Origin: JACDCA01 sp963810305
GTDB lineage: Bacteria; Acidobacteriota; Vicinamibacteria; Vicinamibacterales; 2-12-FULL-66-21
Direction of reading: 5' to 3'
Assembly: GCA_963810305.1 (NCBI GenBank)
Contig: CAWEMY010000013.1
Location: forward strand, 171,163 to 235,162
DNA: 64,000 nt
Positions 1 through 9,739 of this stretch are shown here, one piece after another. The position numbers and the translations under genes are program-made. Numbering within the stretch: position 1 is the first letter of the stretch; each line of letters begins with the position of its first letter. The notes beneath the pieces were generated by a model, which did no database searches, was not told where the DNA came from, and saw only the letters and a program-made list of their open reading frames with translations.

Positions 1-35
1 CATAAACGTGCGTGGTCGGGGACAGGACGGGAGAA

Positions 36-1079
36 ATGGACAAACCGCCAGTTTTTCTCGGTTCTTCAACGGAAGGCAAGCGGGTTGCGAAGGCAACATA
101 CCGGCTTCTCGCGGAGTGGGCTGAACCCAAGCTTTGGACCCAAGGGACTTTTCTCCCCGGTCGTTTTCCCTTCGAAGAACTGGAACGATACGTCCGGGCA
201 TGCCGTTTCGCCGTGTTCGTGGCCACACCAGATGACGAAATGGCCAAGCGTGGCGGCACATCGCTCGTGATGCGGGACAACGTGCTTTTTGAATTCGGAT
301 TGTTCGCTGGGATTTTGGGGCGCCGGCGGGTCTTCCTGTTAGTGCCGGACAAGCCCCGGATCGACATCCCCACCGACCTCTTGGGACTGACCCTCGCTGA
401 GTACGACTTCGCTCGAACTCGGCAAGATGACGATTCAGAAGTCATCGCGGCTGTTCAAATCGGTGTGGACGCAATCGAATCGGCCGTCAAAGAAGATTGG
501 CGTGCGACACGGCTGGAAGAAGAGCATCGAAAGCGCCGAATGCAAGCGTCCGAGCGAGGTCAAGCGATCACTCGCCTGTTCGGCGTTGCTACGAAGCTAT
601 ACGACGCCATGTGGACGATCCAACGCGAGTCCATCCAGACGCTGATCTACAACCAAACATTCGACTCTCTAAAAGCAACGGCCGTTGAAACCGTTACCAG
701 CACGGCAGCTTCATACAGTGCTGATGCGCAAACTGCTGGGGCGAGCCAAGAGCTCGACAAGCTGCTAGCCGCCATTGTGGCAGCGATCATGTCCGTACCA
801 GATCCTCAGCAATTGGTTTCTCGTACTGATGCTGTTGATGTGGCGAAGGCAGTTGCGCTTGACGCGGCGTGGTCCTATCTGAAAGGTGGCGACGTCGGAC
901 AGGCGGTGCGTTCAAGTGCTTCTGAGAAGGGGAAACCTCAATACGAGGCGCTGACACTCGCCTACTCCGACTGGTGGCGATTGTACGGCCCGCCGCTCGA
1001 GCGGGCGACGAAGTCGATGAACGACGCCCTGACGCGTGCGTCGATCCAGCTCGGCGTAGAGGCGAGTTGCACCTGGTGA
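36..1079 (+). CDS. TIR-like (CAP12/Pycsar effector type) nucleotide-binding protein
   Basis: Residues 1-125 resemble the TIR-like domain found in CBASS/Pycsar effectors and 'predicted nucleotide-binding' proteins. They open with PPVFLGSSTEG and carry the helix motif RDNVLFEFGLFAG (residues 80-92), whose Glu86 is at the position of the TIR NADase glutamate. Family knowledge: such domains cleave NAD+ when a cyclic nucleotide or another sensor activates them. Residues about 140-347 are a charged, mostly helical region that I cannot assign; it may be the sensor or oligomerisation part. I chose ATG 36 because AGGA lies 8 bases upstream; a GTG at 12 in the same frame is less likely. No nucleotide cyclase is visible, although the 5' neighbour lies outside the window. 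Codon choice looks less GC-biased than in neighbouring genes, which hints at transfer. The domain call is fairly firm; the defence role is inference. Confidence 0.75.
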   Translation: MDKPPVFLGSSTEGKRVAKATYRLLAEWAEPKLWTQGTFLPGRFPFEELERYVRACRFAVFVATPDDEMAKRGGTSLVMRDNVLFEFGLFAGILGRRRVFLLVPDKPRIDIPTDLLGLTLAEYDFARTRQDDDSEVIAAVQIGVDAIESAVKEDWRATRLEEEHRKRRMQASERGQAITRLFGVATKLYDAMWTIQRESIQTLIYNQTFDSLKATAVETVTSTAASYSADAQTAGASQELDKLLAAIVAAIMSVPDPQQLVSRTDAVDVAKAVALDAAWSYLKGGDVGQAVRSSASEKGKPQYEALTLAYSDWWRLYGPPLERATKSMNDALTRASIQLGVEASCTW

Positions 1080-1152
1080 GCCGCGCGGCGCCTGCACCGC
1101 GGTCACTCCTTCGGCGCGGCCGCCAGGATGACGCTACTGCGCGAAGGGCTAC

Positions 1153-1616
1153 TCAGGGTTTCGCCACCTGCTCGTAGTTGATGAGGATGACCAGATCCTC
1201 ATCTCCAACCTGTTTGAGCCCGTGTGACGCGCCGGGACGGGTGAGAATCGCATCGCCCGGCTTCATCTCAAAGCGTCTTGCCGTCGATCGTCATCTCCCC
1301 GCGCCCGCTGAGCACGTAATAGATCTCGTCTTCCTTCTGCAGGTGATAGCCAATGGCCGGACCCAGGTTTCAGCGCGCGCTTGCGGAAGACCAGTTTCAG
1401 GTTGGGCGTCTTCTTGAAGAACGAATAGCCGATCGTCTTTCCACCGCCGCCGTGCGTGCCGGGTTCCTCCAGTGCGATCTCGGCATCGCGTTCGAGGACA
1501 TATCCGCCGGAGCTCTGTTGGGTCGATGCGGCAATCCATGCCGCGGGACCGACGACGGCGGCGGTGAAAACGACCGCCACGAGGTGCGGAAGTCGATGAT
1601 GAAGTCTGTTGAGCAT
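1153..1616 (-). CDS. Secreted cupin-domain protein (frameshifted)
   Basis: An N-terminal signal peptide (about residues 1-32, hydrophobic LVAVVFTAAVVGPAAW) precedes a single cupin fold. The cupin signature is spread over three frames: GYHLQKEDEIYYVLSGRGEM, then EMKPGDAILTRPGASHGL, ending NYEQVAKP. One shift lies near 1367 and another near 1272; each looks like one extra base, and the gene is otherwise full length for a small cupin of about 150 residues. ATG 1616 has a GAGGAG ribosome site 7 bases upstream. The gene follows the fucosidase on the same strand, separated by a palindromic repeat, so it may be the last gene of the sugar operon. The substrate is unknown. Cupins of this kind often bind a metal through the His/Glu set, which is only partly recognisable here. 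Confidence 0.7.
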
Positions 1617-1648
1617 TTCTCGTCTCCTCAGTTCGATTGCGGCCAGAC

Positions 1649-1676
1649 GTAAGGCCGGCTAAAGCCGGCCTCTACC
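1649..1676. repeat. REP-like palindrome, copy 1
   Basis: Perfect 9-bp inverted repeat AGGCCGGCT / AGCCGGCCT with a 2-base loop (arms 1652-1660 and 1663-1671), flanked by GGTAG on the minus strand. The same core recurs at 15483-15505 and 32399-32427. The TAG stop of the GH95 gene (1672-1674) lies in the conserved flank. No T-run follows, so it is not a classical terminator. Confidence 0.8.
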
Positions 1677-4111
1677 GGACCGCGAATGTGAGCTGATACG
1701 TGCGTCCGGCCACCAGCGCGACGTCCGCGGCTCCGTCGCGAACCGTGAAGGGAGTGCTCGCCCCGTTGCTGATGATGGCAGCGACCCGTTGACGCGAGCC
1801 GGCGCGAATCCGGTGTCGTCCACTCATTCCCGGACGAAGCGTCACCGCGGTCAACAGCCCTTTGCTCCACGTGGCGTCGACTTCGACGCTGCCGCGTGCG
1901 CGGAGTCCTGTAAATGCTCCCTCCTCCCAGGCCTTGGGGAGCGCGGGGAGCAGGTGCAGTTCACCCGCGTGACTCTGGAGGAGCATCTCGGCAATCCCTG
2001 CGGTGCCGCCGAAATTTCCGTCGATCTGAAACGGCGGGTGCAGATCCCAGAGATTGGGCAGCGTCGATTTCGCGAGGAGCGCGACAAGGTTCTCATGCGC
2101 CCGTTCGCCGTCCTCGAGGCGCGCCCAGAAGTTGATGATCCATGCGCGGCTCCACCCCGTATGACCCCCGCCGTGCTGCAGCCGCCGCTCGATAGTGGCC
2201 CGCGCTGCGCGCGCGAGCTCCGGCGTTTGCCGGACCGAAATCGCATCGCCGGGATGGAGCGCGAACAGCTGTGAGATGTGTCGATGCCCGGGTTCCGGTT
2301 CTTCGTAATCCTCGGACCATTCCATGATCTGGCCATGTTTGCCGATCTGGGGAGGCGGCAGCCGGCGGGCCATCTCCTGGAGACGTGTGCGAAATTCGCG
2401 GTCGCGATCGAGGATCTCCGCACTGCGGATCGTCTGCATGAACAGCCCGCTGATGATCTGGTGGTCCATCGAGGGGCCCATGCACAGAATGCCGACCTGC
2501 CCGTTGGGCAGTCGATACCGATTCTCAGGTGAGACGGACGGTCCGCTGACCAGCCGTCCTTTGGCGTCGGAGACGAGGTAGTCGACAAAGAATTCCGACG
2601 CCTCCTTCATGACCGGGTAGGCCCTCGCGAGGAACTCGCGATCCGGATGGAACTGATAGTGCTCCCAGAGATGCTGTATCAACCACGCTGCTCCCGTCGG
2701 CCACAGACCCGAACGCGGTAAATCTCCAGGGCTGGTGAATCCCCAGATATCAGAGATGTGATGTGCGACGAAGCCCCGGGCGCCGTAGTGGATCTTTGCC
2801 GTCTGCCTGCCCGGCGCACGCAACGAGTCGATGTAGTCGAAGAGCGGCAGGTGAGTCTCAGCCAGGTTCGAGACTTCCGCGGGCCAGTAGTTCATCTGCA
2901 AGTTGATGTTGAGGTGATAGTCACTGTCCCACGGCGGGCTCATGCTGTCGTTCCACAACCCCTGCAGATTCGCAGGCAGTCCGCCGGGGCGACTGCTGGC
3001 CATCAACAGGTACCGGCCGAATTGAAAATACAGCGCTTCGAGCGCCGAATCCGGCTCGCCGCGTTTGACGCGTTCCAGTCGTTCGTCGGTCGGCAGCGTA
3101 GAGGCGGCGGCTGGTCCAAGCCGCAGCGTTGCGCGCCTGAACAGCCGTTGATGGTCGGCCACGTGATCTGCTCGCAGCCGCTCGAAGCCTTTGTGCGCGG
3201 CCGCGGCGATGTGCCGCTCAACCGCTGACTTCCGGATCGGCGCCCCGATAACTTGTGGCCGCGGTCAGTACGATGGTCGCTGTGGTCGCGTTCTCGACCA
3301 GGATGCGTTCGGGATAGGTGTCCAGCCGCCCGCCGTCGGCGATGACTTTGGCCGAGGCCCGGAAGCGAAGGCCTGTTCCACCCCCGAGGCCCCCGATCAT
3401 GTTCAAACGGTCACGGCCGTGGACGCTGGTCGCGGCATCCTGGGAACGATCCATCCACAACGAAAAGGTGAGCGCACCCGGGCGTCCGGCGGCGATACGG
3501 ACGACGATTGCCTGGTCGGGATGACTGACGAAGACTTCGCGGCTGAAAGCAATTTGACCGGCCCGATAAGCCACACGAGCGATTCCTGTATCCAGATCGA
3601 GCTCACGCCGGTAATCGCTGATTTCTTCCTCGTGATCGAACGTGAGCCGCAAATCTCCGAGCGTTTGGTACGACTGGAGCCGTTGCGGCCGGGCCATCAG
3701 GTGCTTGTCGGCCAATCGATACGCTTCGTCCGGCGCCCCGGCGAAGAGCAGTCGTCGTACCTCAGGCAGGTGCTCGAGCGCCTCAGGGTTGTCGCGCTCC
3801 ATCCGGCCGCCCATCCAGAGGGAGTTTTCATTGAGCTGGATCCGCTCGCGATTGACCGTGCCGAACACCATTGCACCGAGCCGGCCATTGCCGAGCGGCA
3901 TCGCATGGTCCCACTGCGCTGCCGGCTGACGGTACCAGAGGATGGCCGGACTCGCTGGCAGTGGCTGCACATTCGCGCGATCGCCGCGCGCGACGTCCGG
4001 AGCAGCGACACTGAGTACGGCGAGTACGAGAAGGCCGCGCACCAACGAGATGGTCATCTGGCCACGGCGCGATCGTAGATGGGCGAAAGTGACGGGCTCA
4101 AGACGATTCAC
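1672..4111 (-). CDS. GH95 alpha-L-fucosidase, secreted (one frameshift)
   Basis: Family GH95 removes alpha-L-fucose (some members alpha-L-galactose) from glycans with inversion. Recognisable landmarks are WDHAMPLGNGRLGAMVFG and RIQLNENSLW near the N-terminus, NINLQMNYWPAEVSNL carrying the two catalytic Asn residues, GWSRAWIINFWARL, and FQIDGNFGGTAGI carrying the catalytic-base Asp. A signal peptide is present; Met at 4057 gives a tighter leader than ATG 4111. The reading frame breaks once, near 3225 (after DPEVS), then continues through ADHVADHQRLFRR to the C-terminus, so the gene is whole apart from one indel. ATG 4111 overlaps the stop of the dehydratase gene upstream (ATGA). As a secreted enzyme it would liberate the fucose that the adjacent ABC importer and oxidative enzymes consume. 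Confidence 0.9.
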
Positions 4112-5412
4112 GTTACCGATGACGTTCCGGCCCAGACGGCGCCATCAGGAAACGCGTAGCGATGTCGCGACTCCGGATGGATCTCGATGCTGTACCCAGG
4201 CTTCAGGGGCGGCATGTACCGGCCGCGATCGATCCGTACGGGATCGACAAAATGCTCGTGCAGATGATCGACGAATTCGATGACTCGGCCGTCCATGGTT
4301 CCTGATACAGCAATGAAGTCGAACATCGAAAGATGCTGCACGTGCTCGCACAAACCGACACCGCCGGCGTGCGGGCACACGGGCACCCCGAACTTCGCCG
4401 CCATGAGCAGGATTGCCAGATTCTCGTTGACGCCACCGACGCGGCAACTGTCGATCTGGCAGACGCCCATCGCCCCGGCCTGCAGAAACTGCTTGAACAG
4501 CACACGGTTCGCGCAGTGCTCGCCGGTCGCGACGCGTACCGGCGCGACGCCCCGCGCAATCGCCGCATGCCCGAGCACATCGTCCGGAAACGTTGGCTCT
4601 TCGATCCACCACAAGTCGTATCTCGCGAGTGCGTTGACGCGTTCGACCGCCTCACCGACGTCCCACCGCTGATTGGCGTCGATCATGAGGCGGCACTCGG
4701 CACCGATTTCGCGCCTCACCAACCCGACCCGCCGGTCATCGTCGGATGGGGTGCCACCCACTTTCACTTTGAAATGGGTCCAGCCTTCTGCCAGAGCCGT
4801 CCGGCACAGCGACCGGATCTGGTCGTCCGAGTAGCCGAACCACCCGACAGACGTCGTGTAGGCGGGATACCCGCCGGCAAGAAGCTCGCGTTCCCGCGAC
4901 GCCTTCGTCGCGGCATTCCGCTCGAGAATCAGCAACGCCTCATCAGGTGTCAACGCGTCGGTGATGTAGCGGAAGTCGATGCAGGATACGACCTGCTCGG
5001 GAGACATATCCGACAGCAGCTTCCACAACGGCTTCCGTTCGGCTTTCGCATAAAGGTCCCAGACGGCATTGACGACGGCGGCCAATGCCAGATGGATGAC
5101 CCCCTTTTCGGGGCCCAGCCAGCGCAGCTGCGAGTCGCTCGCGAGCGCGCGCCAGAACTCCGCGAAGTCCCTGGTGATGCTCTCGAGCGTGCGGCCGACG
5201 ACGAGCGGACGATAGGCGGCGATGGCCAGCGCGCAGACCTCGTTGCCTCTGCCGATCGTGAAGGTCAGGCCATGTCCCTCGAAGCCAGCGTCGGTATGGA
5301 GAATCACGTACGCCGCGGAGTAGTCCGGGTCAGTGTGCATTGCGTCGGTGCCGGCGTTGGTCCTCGACGTCGGGAAGCGAAGATCGAGGACCTCGATATC
5401 CGTGATCCTCAA
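4108..5412 (-). CDS. fucD: L-fuconate dehydratase (enolase superfamily)
   Basis: Converts L-fuconate to 2-keto-3-deoxy-L-fuconate in oxidative L-fucose breakdown. Length (434 residues) and sequence fit the FucD/ENOSF1 family: base lysines in FKVKVGG, metal ligands in MIDANQRWDV, WWIEEPT and VATGEHCANR, and the C-terminal VCPHAGGVGLCEH loop typical of this clade. It is cytoplasmic with no signal peptide. It overlaps both neighbours by 4 bases (permease upstream, GH95 downstream), so translation is probably coupled. The neighbouring fucosidase, FAH hydrolase and SDRs supply the steps before and after it. Activity on another 6-deoxy or pentonic acid cannot be excluded from sequence alone. Confidence 0.88.
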   Translation of the reverse strand: MRITDIEVLDLRFPTSRTNAGTDAMHTDPDYSAAYVILHTDAGFEGHGLTFTIGRGNEVCALAIAAYRPLVVGRTLESITRDFAEFWRALASDSQLRWLGPEKGVIHLALAAVVNAVWDLYAKAERKPLWKLLSDMSPEQVVSCIDFRYITDALTPDEALLILERNAATKASRERELLAGGYPAYTTSVGWFGYSDDQIRSLCRTALAEGWTHFKVKVGGTPSDDDRRVGLVRREIGAECRLMIDANQRWDVGEAVERVNALARYDLWWIEEPTFPDDVLGHAAIARGVAPVRVATGEHCANRVLFKQFLQAGAMGVCQIDSCRVGGVNENLAILLMAAKFGVPVCPHAGGVGLCEHVQHLSMFDFIAVSGTMDGRVIEFVDHLHEHFVDPVRIDRGRYMPPLKPGYSIEIHPESRHRYAFPDGAVWAGTSSVT

Positions 5413-6350
5413 CGGTTTCTCCAGCGGTCCAGAGCGACGGCAATGACGATGATCACGCCCGTGACTATCTGCTGCACCCAGTTGGGGAGCCCCTTCTGAG
5501 CGCAGCCTGTGGAGATGACGGCCATCGTGCAGGCCCCCAGTACCGTTCCGAGGACGGACCCACGCCCTCCATTCAGGCTTCCGCCGCCGATGATGACTGC
5601 GGCAATCACATCCAGCTCGAGACCCGCGGCAATGGTGGGGTCGCCGACCGAGAGCCGCGAGAACTGAAGGACGCCGGCGACACCGACGAGCACCGCGGAC
5701 GCGGTGTAGACGCCGATCTTCGTGCGTTCAACCGACACGCCACACAAACGGGCGGTGCGCTCGTTGGAACCGATCGAAAACAGATGCCGGCCGAACCGGG
5801 TGTAGCCGAGCGTACCGGCGACGACGAGTGCAAGCATGACCACGAGCCAGATCCCGGCAGGCACCACTATCAGGCTATCTGGATCGACGGTTCGGAGCAG
5901 ATCGTTGATCCAGGTGGATGGGGCTTCGACCCGACGCTCGTCGGCGAATCCTTTCGCCGCTCCTCGGACGAGAATCATCATTCCCAGCGTGACGATGAAA
6001 GGAATCACTCGCAGCCCGGTGATCAGGATGCCGTTCAGCAGGCCGCAGACCGCTGCGGCGCCGATGCCGGCGAGAGCGGCGGCGGACGGGCCGGCGCCGG
6101 CGCGAAGGAGAACGGCGATGACGACGGTCGTCAGCGCCACGACCGAACCCACTGAAAGATCGATGCCGCCGGACACGATGACCATCGTCATGCCGAGCGC
6201 GACGGTGCACACGATCGCCGTCTGCCGGGCGATCAGCTCGAGGTTGGTGCCGGAAAAGAACCTGGGACCGATGAGCACACCGAAAATGATCGCGACAAAA
6301 AGCAAGCCGAGCACGGGGCCGGCTGTTTCGATCCACCGGCGAGTCGTCAC
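5409..6350 (-). CDS. Ribose-type sugar ABC transporter permease
   Basis: Inner-membrane permease of the RbsC/BPD_transp_2 family, 313 residues with eight or more hydrophobic segments. Family landmarks are VSGGIDLSVGS near residues 60-70, GLLNGILI, VIPFIVTLGMM and, near the C-terminus, ELDVIAAVIIGGGSLNGGRG. It would form the homodimeric channel for the ATPase and lipoprotein encoded next to it. It shares 4-base ATGA overlaps with the ATPase gene upstream and the dehydratase gene downstream. Context suggests L-fucose or a related deoxy-sugar or galactose as substrate; sequence alone only says sugar. Confidence 0.92.
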   Translation of the reverse strand: MTTRRWIETAGPVLGLLFVAIIFGVLIGPRFFSGTNLELIARQTAIVCTVALGMTMVIVSGGIDLSVGSVVALTTVVIAVLLRAGAGPSAAALAGIGAAAVCGLLNGILITGLRVIPFIVTLGMMILVRGAAKGFADERRVEAPSTWINDLLRTVDPDSLIVVPAGIWLVVMLALVVAGTLGYTRFGRHLFSIGSNERTARLCGVSVERTKIGVYTASAVLVGVAGVLQFSRLSVGDPTIAAGLELDVIAAVIIGGGSLNGGRGSVLGTVLGACTMAVISTGCAQKGLPNWVQQIVTGVIIVIAVALDRWRNR

Positions 6351-7888
6351 CTGGCGTGCTCGCTGAGCCCGGCGGAGTCGCCGGGCGGCGACGGTGGAGC
6401 GGCAGCGTCCATGACGAGCTGATGTTCGGTGAGCTCGGACGCCGGACGAGCGGGTGACAGCTGCCCTTTGCGCATCACCGCGATGCGGTCGCAGAGCCCG
6501 AGGAGCTCCGGAAAATAGCTGCTGACGAGGAGGACGGCGCGTGGCCGTGGAGCGGACTCGGCAACGAGTTGATCCAGCAGCGCGTAGATCTGTGCCTTGC
6601 TCCCGACATCGATGCCACGTGTCGGTTCGTCCAGGACGAGCACGTCAACGTCATGGTGGAGCAGCCGCCCGATGGCGACCTTCTGCTGATTGCCTCCGGA
6701 CAGTTCCAAGGCAGGTTGACGAGGACCGCGCGCATGGATGCCAAGTCGTTCGATCCAGGTTCCCGCCGCGGCATTCTGGCGTTGCGGCAGTACGAGAGCG
6801 CCAGGGCCAAGGCCCTCCAGTTTCGACAGCGTGAGATTGTCGGCAATCGACATGGTGCCCGCGAGCCCTTCGTTCTTGCGGTCCTCGCTCAACAGACCCA
6901 TGCCGTGGGCCCACTGCGCGCGCGGCTCCGGCCGCCCGCTCCATGTGCCAATGGTGACGCGCCCCTGCTTTACCGATTCGAGGCCAAACAGCGAACGCAA
7001 GAGGCGTGTTCGTCCCGACCCGAGAAGCCCCGCGATGCCGAATATCTCGCCTCGATGCAGCGTGAACGTTACGCCGCCGCTGCCGAATCCCTCCACTTGA
7101 AGAATCGCTTCGCCACGACGCCTGGGCGATCGCGGGTAAAGGTCCTCGACGTCACGGCCGACCATCGAGCTGACGATGTCCGCCGCTGGAGCGCTCGGCG
7201 GGTGCATGGCAGCGACGCGTCCGTCGCGGAGTACGACGATTCGATCCGCGACCTCTTTGACTTCCTCGATGAAATGGGAAATGTAGACGACTGAATGCCC
7301 CTCCTGCTTCAGCTGCGCGATGACGTCGAACAATCGCCGGGCATCCTCGCGGCCAAGGCTGCTCGTCGGCTCATCCATGACCAGCACGCGTGCGCCTGTC
7401 GCGAGCGCCCGCGCGATCTCCACCATCTGCTGACTGGCGACCGCGAGTGACCCGGCGCGCGCGTCAGGCTGAAGGTCGGGTCGGCCGACGCGAGTGAGCG
7501 CCTCTGACGCGATCCGACGGGCAGCGCCCCAGCGAACGACTCCTGCTCGCGATGGCTCGTCGCCGAGGACGATGTTCTCCATTACGGACAGATCAGAAGC
7601 GAGCGACAGCTCCTGATAGATCATGGCAACGCCGGCACGTTTCGCGTCCAGCGGGTTCTTCGGATGAAATGGTGCGCCGTCGATCGAGAGCATCCCCGCG
7701 TCCGGCCGTACTGCACCCGCCAGGATCGACATCAGCGTGCTCTTGCCGGCGCCGTTTTGCCCCACGAGCGCGCAGACTTCGCCGCGGCGCACTGAAAAAT
7801 CCACGCCGTCGACCGCGATCGTCGCGCCAAAAGCCTTGCGAACTCCCCGCATCTCGAAGCGGGGCGGCGCATCAGCTACCGCAACCAT
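6347..7888 (-). CDS. Sugar ABC transporter ATP-binding protein (two ABC domains)
   Basis: RbsA/MglA-type ATPase of 513 residues with tandem nucleotide-binding domains. Domain 1 has Walker A GQNGAGKST, signature region ASQQMVEIARAL and Walker B VLVMDEPTSSL. Domain 2 has the degenerate Walker A usual in this family (GLLGSGRTRLL), the signature LSGGNQQKVAIGRLL and Walker B VLVLDEPTRGIDVG. It powers the permease encoded immediately downstream. Its start lies 13 bases inside the end of the binding-protein gene and its end overlaps the permease start, so the three importer genes form one translationally coupled block. Confidence 0.93.
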   Translation of the reverse strand: MVAVADAPPRFEMRGVRKAFGATIAVDGVDFSVRRGEVCALVGQNGAGKSTLMSILAGAVRPDAGMLSIDGAPFHPKNPLDAKRAGVAMIYQELSLASDLSVMENIVLGDEPSRAGVVRWGAARRIASEALTRVGRPDLQPDARAGSLAVASQQMVEIARALATGARVLVMDEPTSSLGREDARRLFDVIAQLKQEGHSVVYISHFIEEVKEVADRIVVLRDGRVAAMHPPSAPAADIVSSMVGRDVEDLYPRSPRRRGEAILQVEGFGSGGVTFTLHRGEIFGIAGLLGSGRTRLLRSLFGLESVKQGRVTIGTWSGRPEPRAQWAHGMGLLSEDRKNEGLAGTMSIADNLTLSKLEGLGPGALVLPQRQNAAAGTWIERLGIHARGPRQPALELSGGNQQKVAIGRLLHHDVDVLVLDEPTRGIDVGSKAQIYALLDQLVAESAPRPRAVLLVSSYFPELLGLCDRIAVMRKGQLSPARPASELTEHQLVMDAAAPPSPPGDSAGLSEHAR

Positions 7889-8859
7889 TTCTTGAGATCG
7901 GGTTCGAGTAGTTCCTTGACGTCGGGGTTGTCCATCTGGTCGGGAGTCACGAGCCGCACACCGGTGTCGATCCGGCGTTCCACTTTTTCGCCATGGATAT
8001 GGGCCACCAGCGTTTTCACCGCGAGGTATCCCATCTTGACCGGGTCCTGCACGATCAACCCGTCGATCTGCTTGCTTCGCAGCCCCTTCACGAGATTGTC
8101 AGAGGCGTCGAAGCCGATGAACCGGACCTTGCCCGCCCAGCCGTTGTCCTGCAGCACGCGCAGCATCGCGAACGTGCTCGACTCGTTCGGCGTGAAGATT
8201 CCGTCCACCGCCAGGCTGCCGTCCGGCGCCTTCAATGTGCTCAGGATCGTCTCAGCTTTCTTGTACGCACTTTCCACGTCCGCGCCGCCAAACTGGTTTG
8301 CACTCGCCAGCTCCAGACCCGAGTGTGCCTTGACGGCCTCGAGAAAGCCCTCCTCCCGCCGGGTCGTACTGTCATGCCCTTCGGCATAGCGCAGCAGGAC
8401 GATGCGTCCCTTGCCGTTCAGGAGTTTGGCCATGTGCTCGCCGGCAAGCCGTCCGCCGACGTTGTTGTCGGTAGCGACGAAGCTCACGTAGTCTTCGCCC
8501 TTCAAGCCGGAGTCGAAGATCACGACGGGGATGCCACGTTTGGTCGCGCCGGTGACCGGCCCGACGAGAGCGGAATCGTCCAGCGGCGCAAGTGCGATCC
8601 CGGCGACCCCACGAGCGACAGCGTTCTCCACCTCGCTCACCTGCGAGTCGCGATCGTCCTCTCGCAACGGTCCACGCCACGCCACAGTGACGTGCAGCTC
8701 CTGCGCCGCCTTCTCAGCGCCGGCATGGATGCTCTGCCAGAACGCATGGGACGTACCCTTTGGAATCACGGCGACGGTCATGCCGCCGTTTTCCTTCTTG
8801 CCCGAGCAGGCGCACGCGAGCAGAGCGGCCGCCAGAACGCATCGAGTCTTCCATCTCAT
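7876..8859 (-). CDS. Sugar-binding lipoprotein of ABC importer
   Basis: Periplasmic binding protein of the Peripla_BP_4/RbsB type, 327 residues. A lipoprotein leader (hydrophobic VLAAALLACACSG) has a lipobox cysteine at residues 17-19. The mature protein begins MTVAVIPKGTSHAFWQ and keeps the fold landmarks GIALAPLDD, PVVIFDSG, FVATDNNVGG and FIGFDASDN. It would capture the sugar outside the inner membrane for the adjacent ATPase and permease. ATG 8859 overlaps the stop of the FAH-family hydrolase gene. The ligand is not certain; L-fucose is the best contextual guess. Confidence 0.9.
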   Translation of the reverse strand: MRWKTRCVLAAALLACACSGKKENGGMTVAVIPKGTSHAFWQSIHAGAEKAAQELHVTVAWRGPLREDDRDSQVSEVENAVARGVAGIALAPLDDSALVGPVTGATKRGIPVVIFDSGLKGEDYVSFVATDNNVGGRLAGEHMAKLLNGKGRIVLLRYAEGHDSTTRREEGFLEAVKAHSGLELASANQFGGADVESAYKKAETILSTLKAPDGSLAVDGIFTPNESSTFAMLRVLQDNGWAGKVRFIGFDASDNLVKGLRSKQIDGLIVQDPVKMGYLAVKTLVAHIHGEKVERRIDTGVRLVTPDQMDNPDVKELLEPDLKKWLR

Positions 8860-9731
8860 CGCCGTGTCTCCCTCTCCGCATAACTGATAACGCGCTGGCG
8901 CTGCGTGCCGAGACCATCGATGCCGAGCTCGACGATGTCGCCGGGCTGCAGGTAGCGGGGCTCCGGTTTCATCCCAAACCCGACTCCGGCCGGTGTGCCG
9001 GTGCTGATGACATCGCCAGGCAGCAGTGTCATGAATTCGCTGACGTAGCTGACGAGCGTCGGCACGTCGAAGATCATGTTGGCAGTCGTGCTCTTCTGTA
9101 CCACTTCACCGTTGACCGAGAGCCACATCCCGAGCTGCTGGGGGTTGCTTATCTCGTCACGGGTCGCAACGTACGGCCCCAATGGGGCAAAGGTGTCGGC
9201 GCTCTTGCCTTTGACCCACTGCCCGCCGCGTTCGAGTTGAAAGCTGCGTTCCGAGTAGTCGTTGTGTAGAACGTATCCCGCGACGTGATCGAGCGCGCGA
9301 GCCACCGGTACGTGAGCGGCCCGGCGACCGACCACGACCGCAAGCTCCACTTCCCAGTCGACCTTCGAAGCGCCTTTCGGTATCACGACCACGCCGTCCG
9401 GGCCCTCCAGCGCCGTCGTCGATTTGAAGAAGATCACCGGTTCCGCCGGCAAGGGCATGCCACTCTCCGCGGCGTGATCGCGATAGTTGAGTCCGATGCA
9501 GACGATCTTGCTGGGCCGCGGGACAGGTGCGGCCAGGAGCGCGGACGGGTCGAGACGCGGGGCGGCGGTCGCGTGCTGTTCCAGCCACGCTCGCAAGGCC
9601 GACAAGCCGTCCCCTCCGAAAAACGCTTCGTCGAACTCAGGGGTGCAGCCGGACACGTCGATCCGTGTACCGTCCTCGAGCTGCACTCCAGGAACTTCGA
9701 GCCCCGGTGGCCCGCATCTGACCAGTTTCAT
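8856..9731 (-). CDS. FAH-family hydrolase, probable 2,4-diketo-3-deoxy-L-fuconate hydrolase
   Basis: Fumarylacetoacetate hydrolase superfamily, 291 residues. The fold core includes KIVCIGLNYRDHAAE, the metal ligands E and E in VDWEVELAVVVG and D in HNDYSERSF, and the late motif DVISTGTPAGVGFGM. In oxidative L-fucose pathways an enzyme of this family cleaves 2,4-diketo-3-deoxy-L-fuconate to pyruvate and L-lactate, which fits its place next to the dehydratase and importer. Other FAH members act on oxaloacetate, acylpyruvates or 2-keto-3-deoxy acids, so the specific substrate is inferred from context. It is the first gene of the overlapping block after a palindromic element that separates it from galactokinase. 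Confidence 0.85.
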   Translation of the reverse strand: MKLVRCGPPGLEVPGVQLEDGTRIDVSGCTPEFDEAFFGGDGLSALRAWLEQHATAAPRLDPSALLAAPVPRPSKIVCIGLNYRDHAAESGMPLPAEPVIFFKSTTALEGPDGVVVIPKGASKVDWEVELAVVVGRRAAHVPVARALDHVAGYVLHNDYSERSFQLERGGQWVKGKSADTFAPLGPYVATRDEISNPQQLGMWLSVNGEVVQKSTTANMIFDVPTLVSYVSEFMTLLPGDVISTGTPAGVGFGMKPEPRYLQPGDIVELGIDGLGTQRQRVISYAERETRR

Positions 9732-9739
9732 GCGTCCTC

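Noticed and set aside
4333..5499. 388-codon plus-strand open frame
   Set aside because: Shadow of the L-fuconate dehydratase, which has all catalytic motifs.
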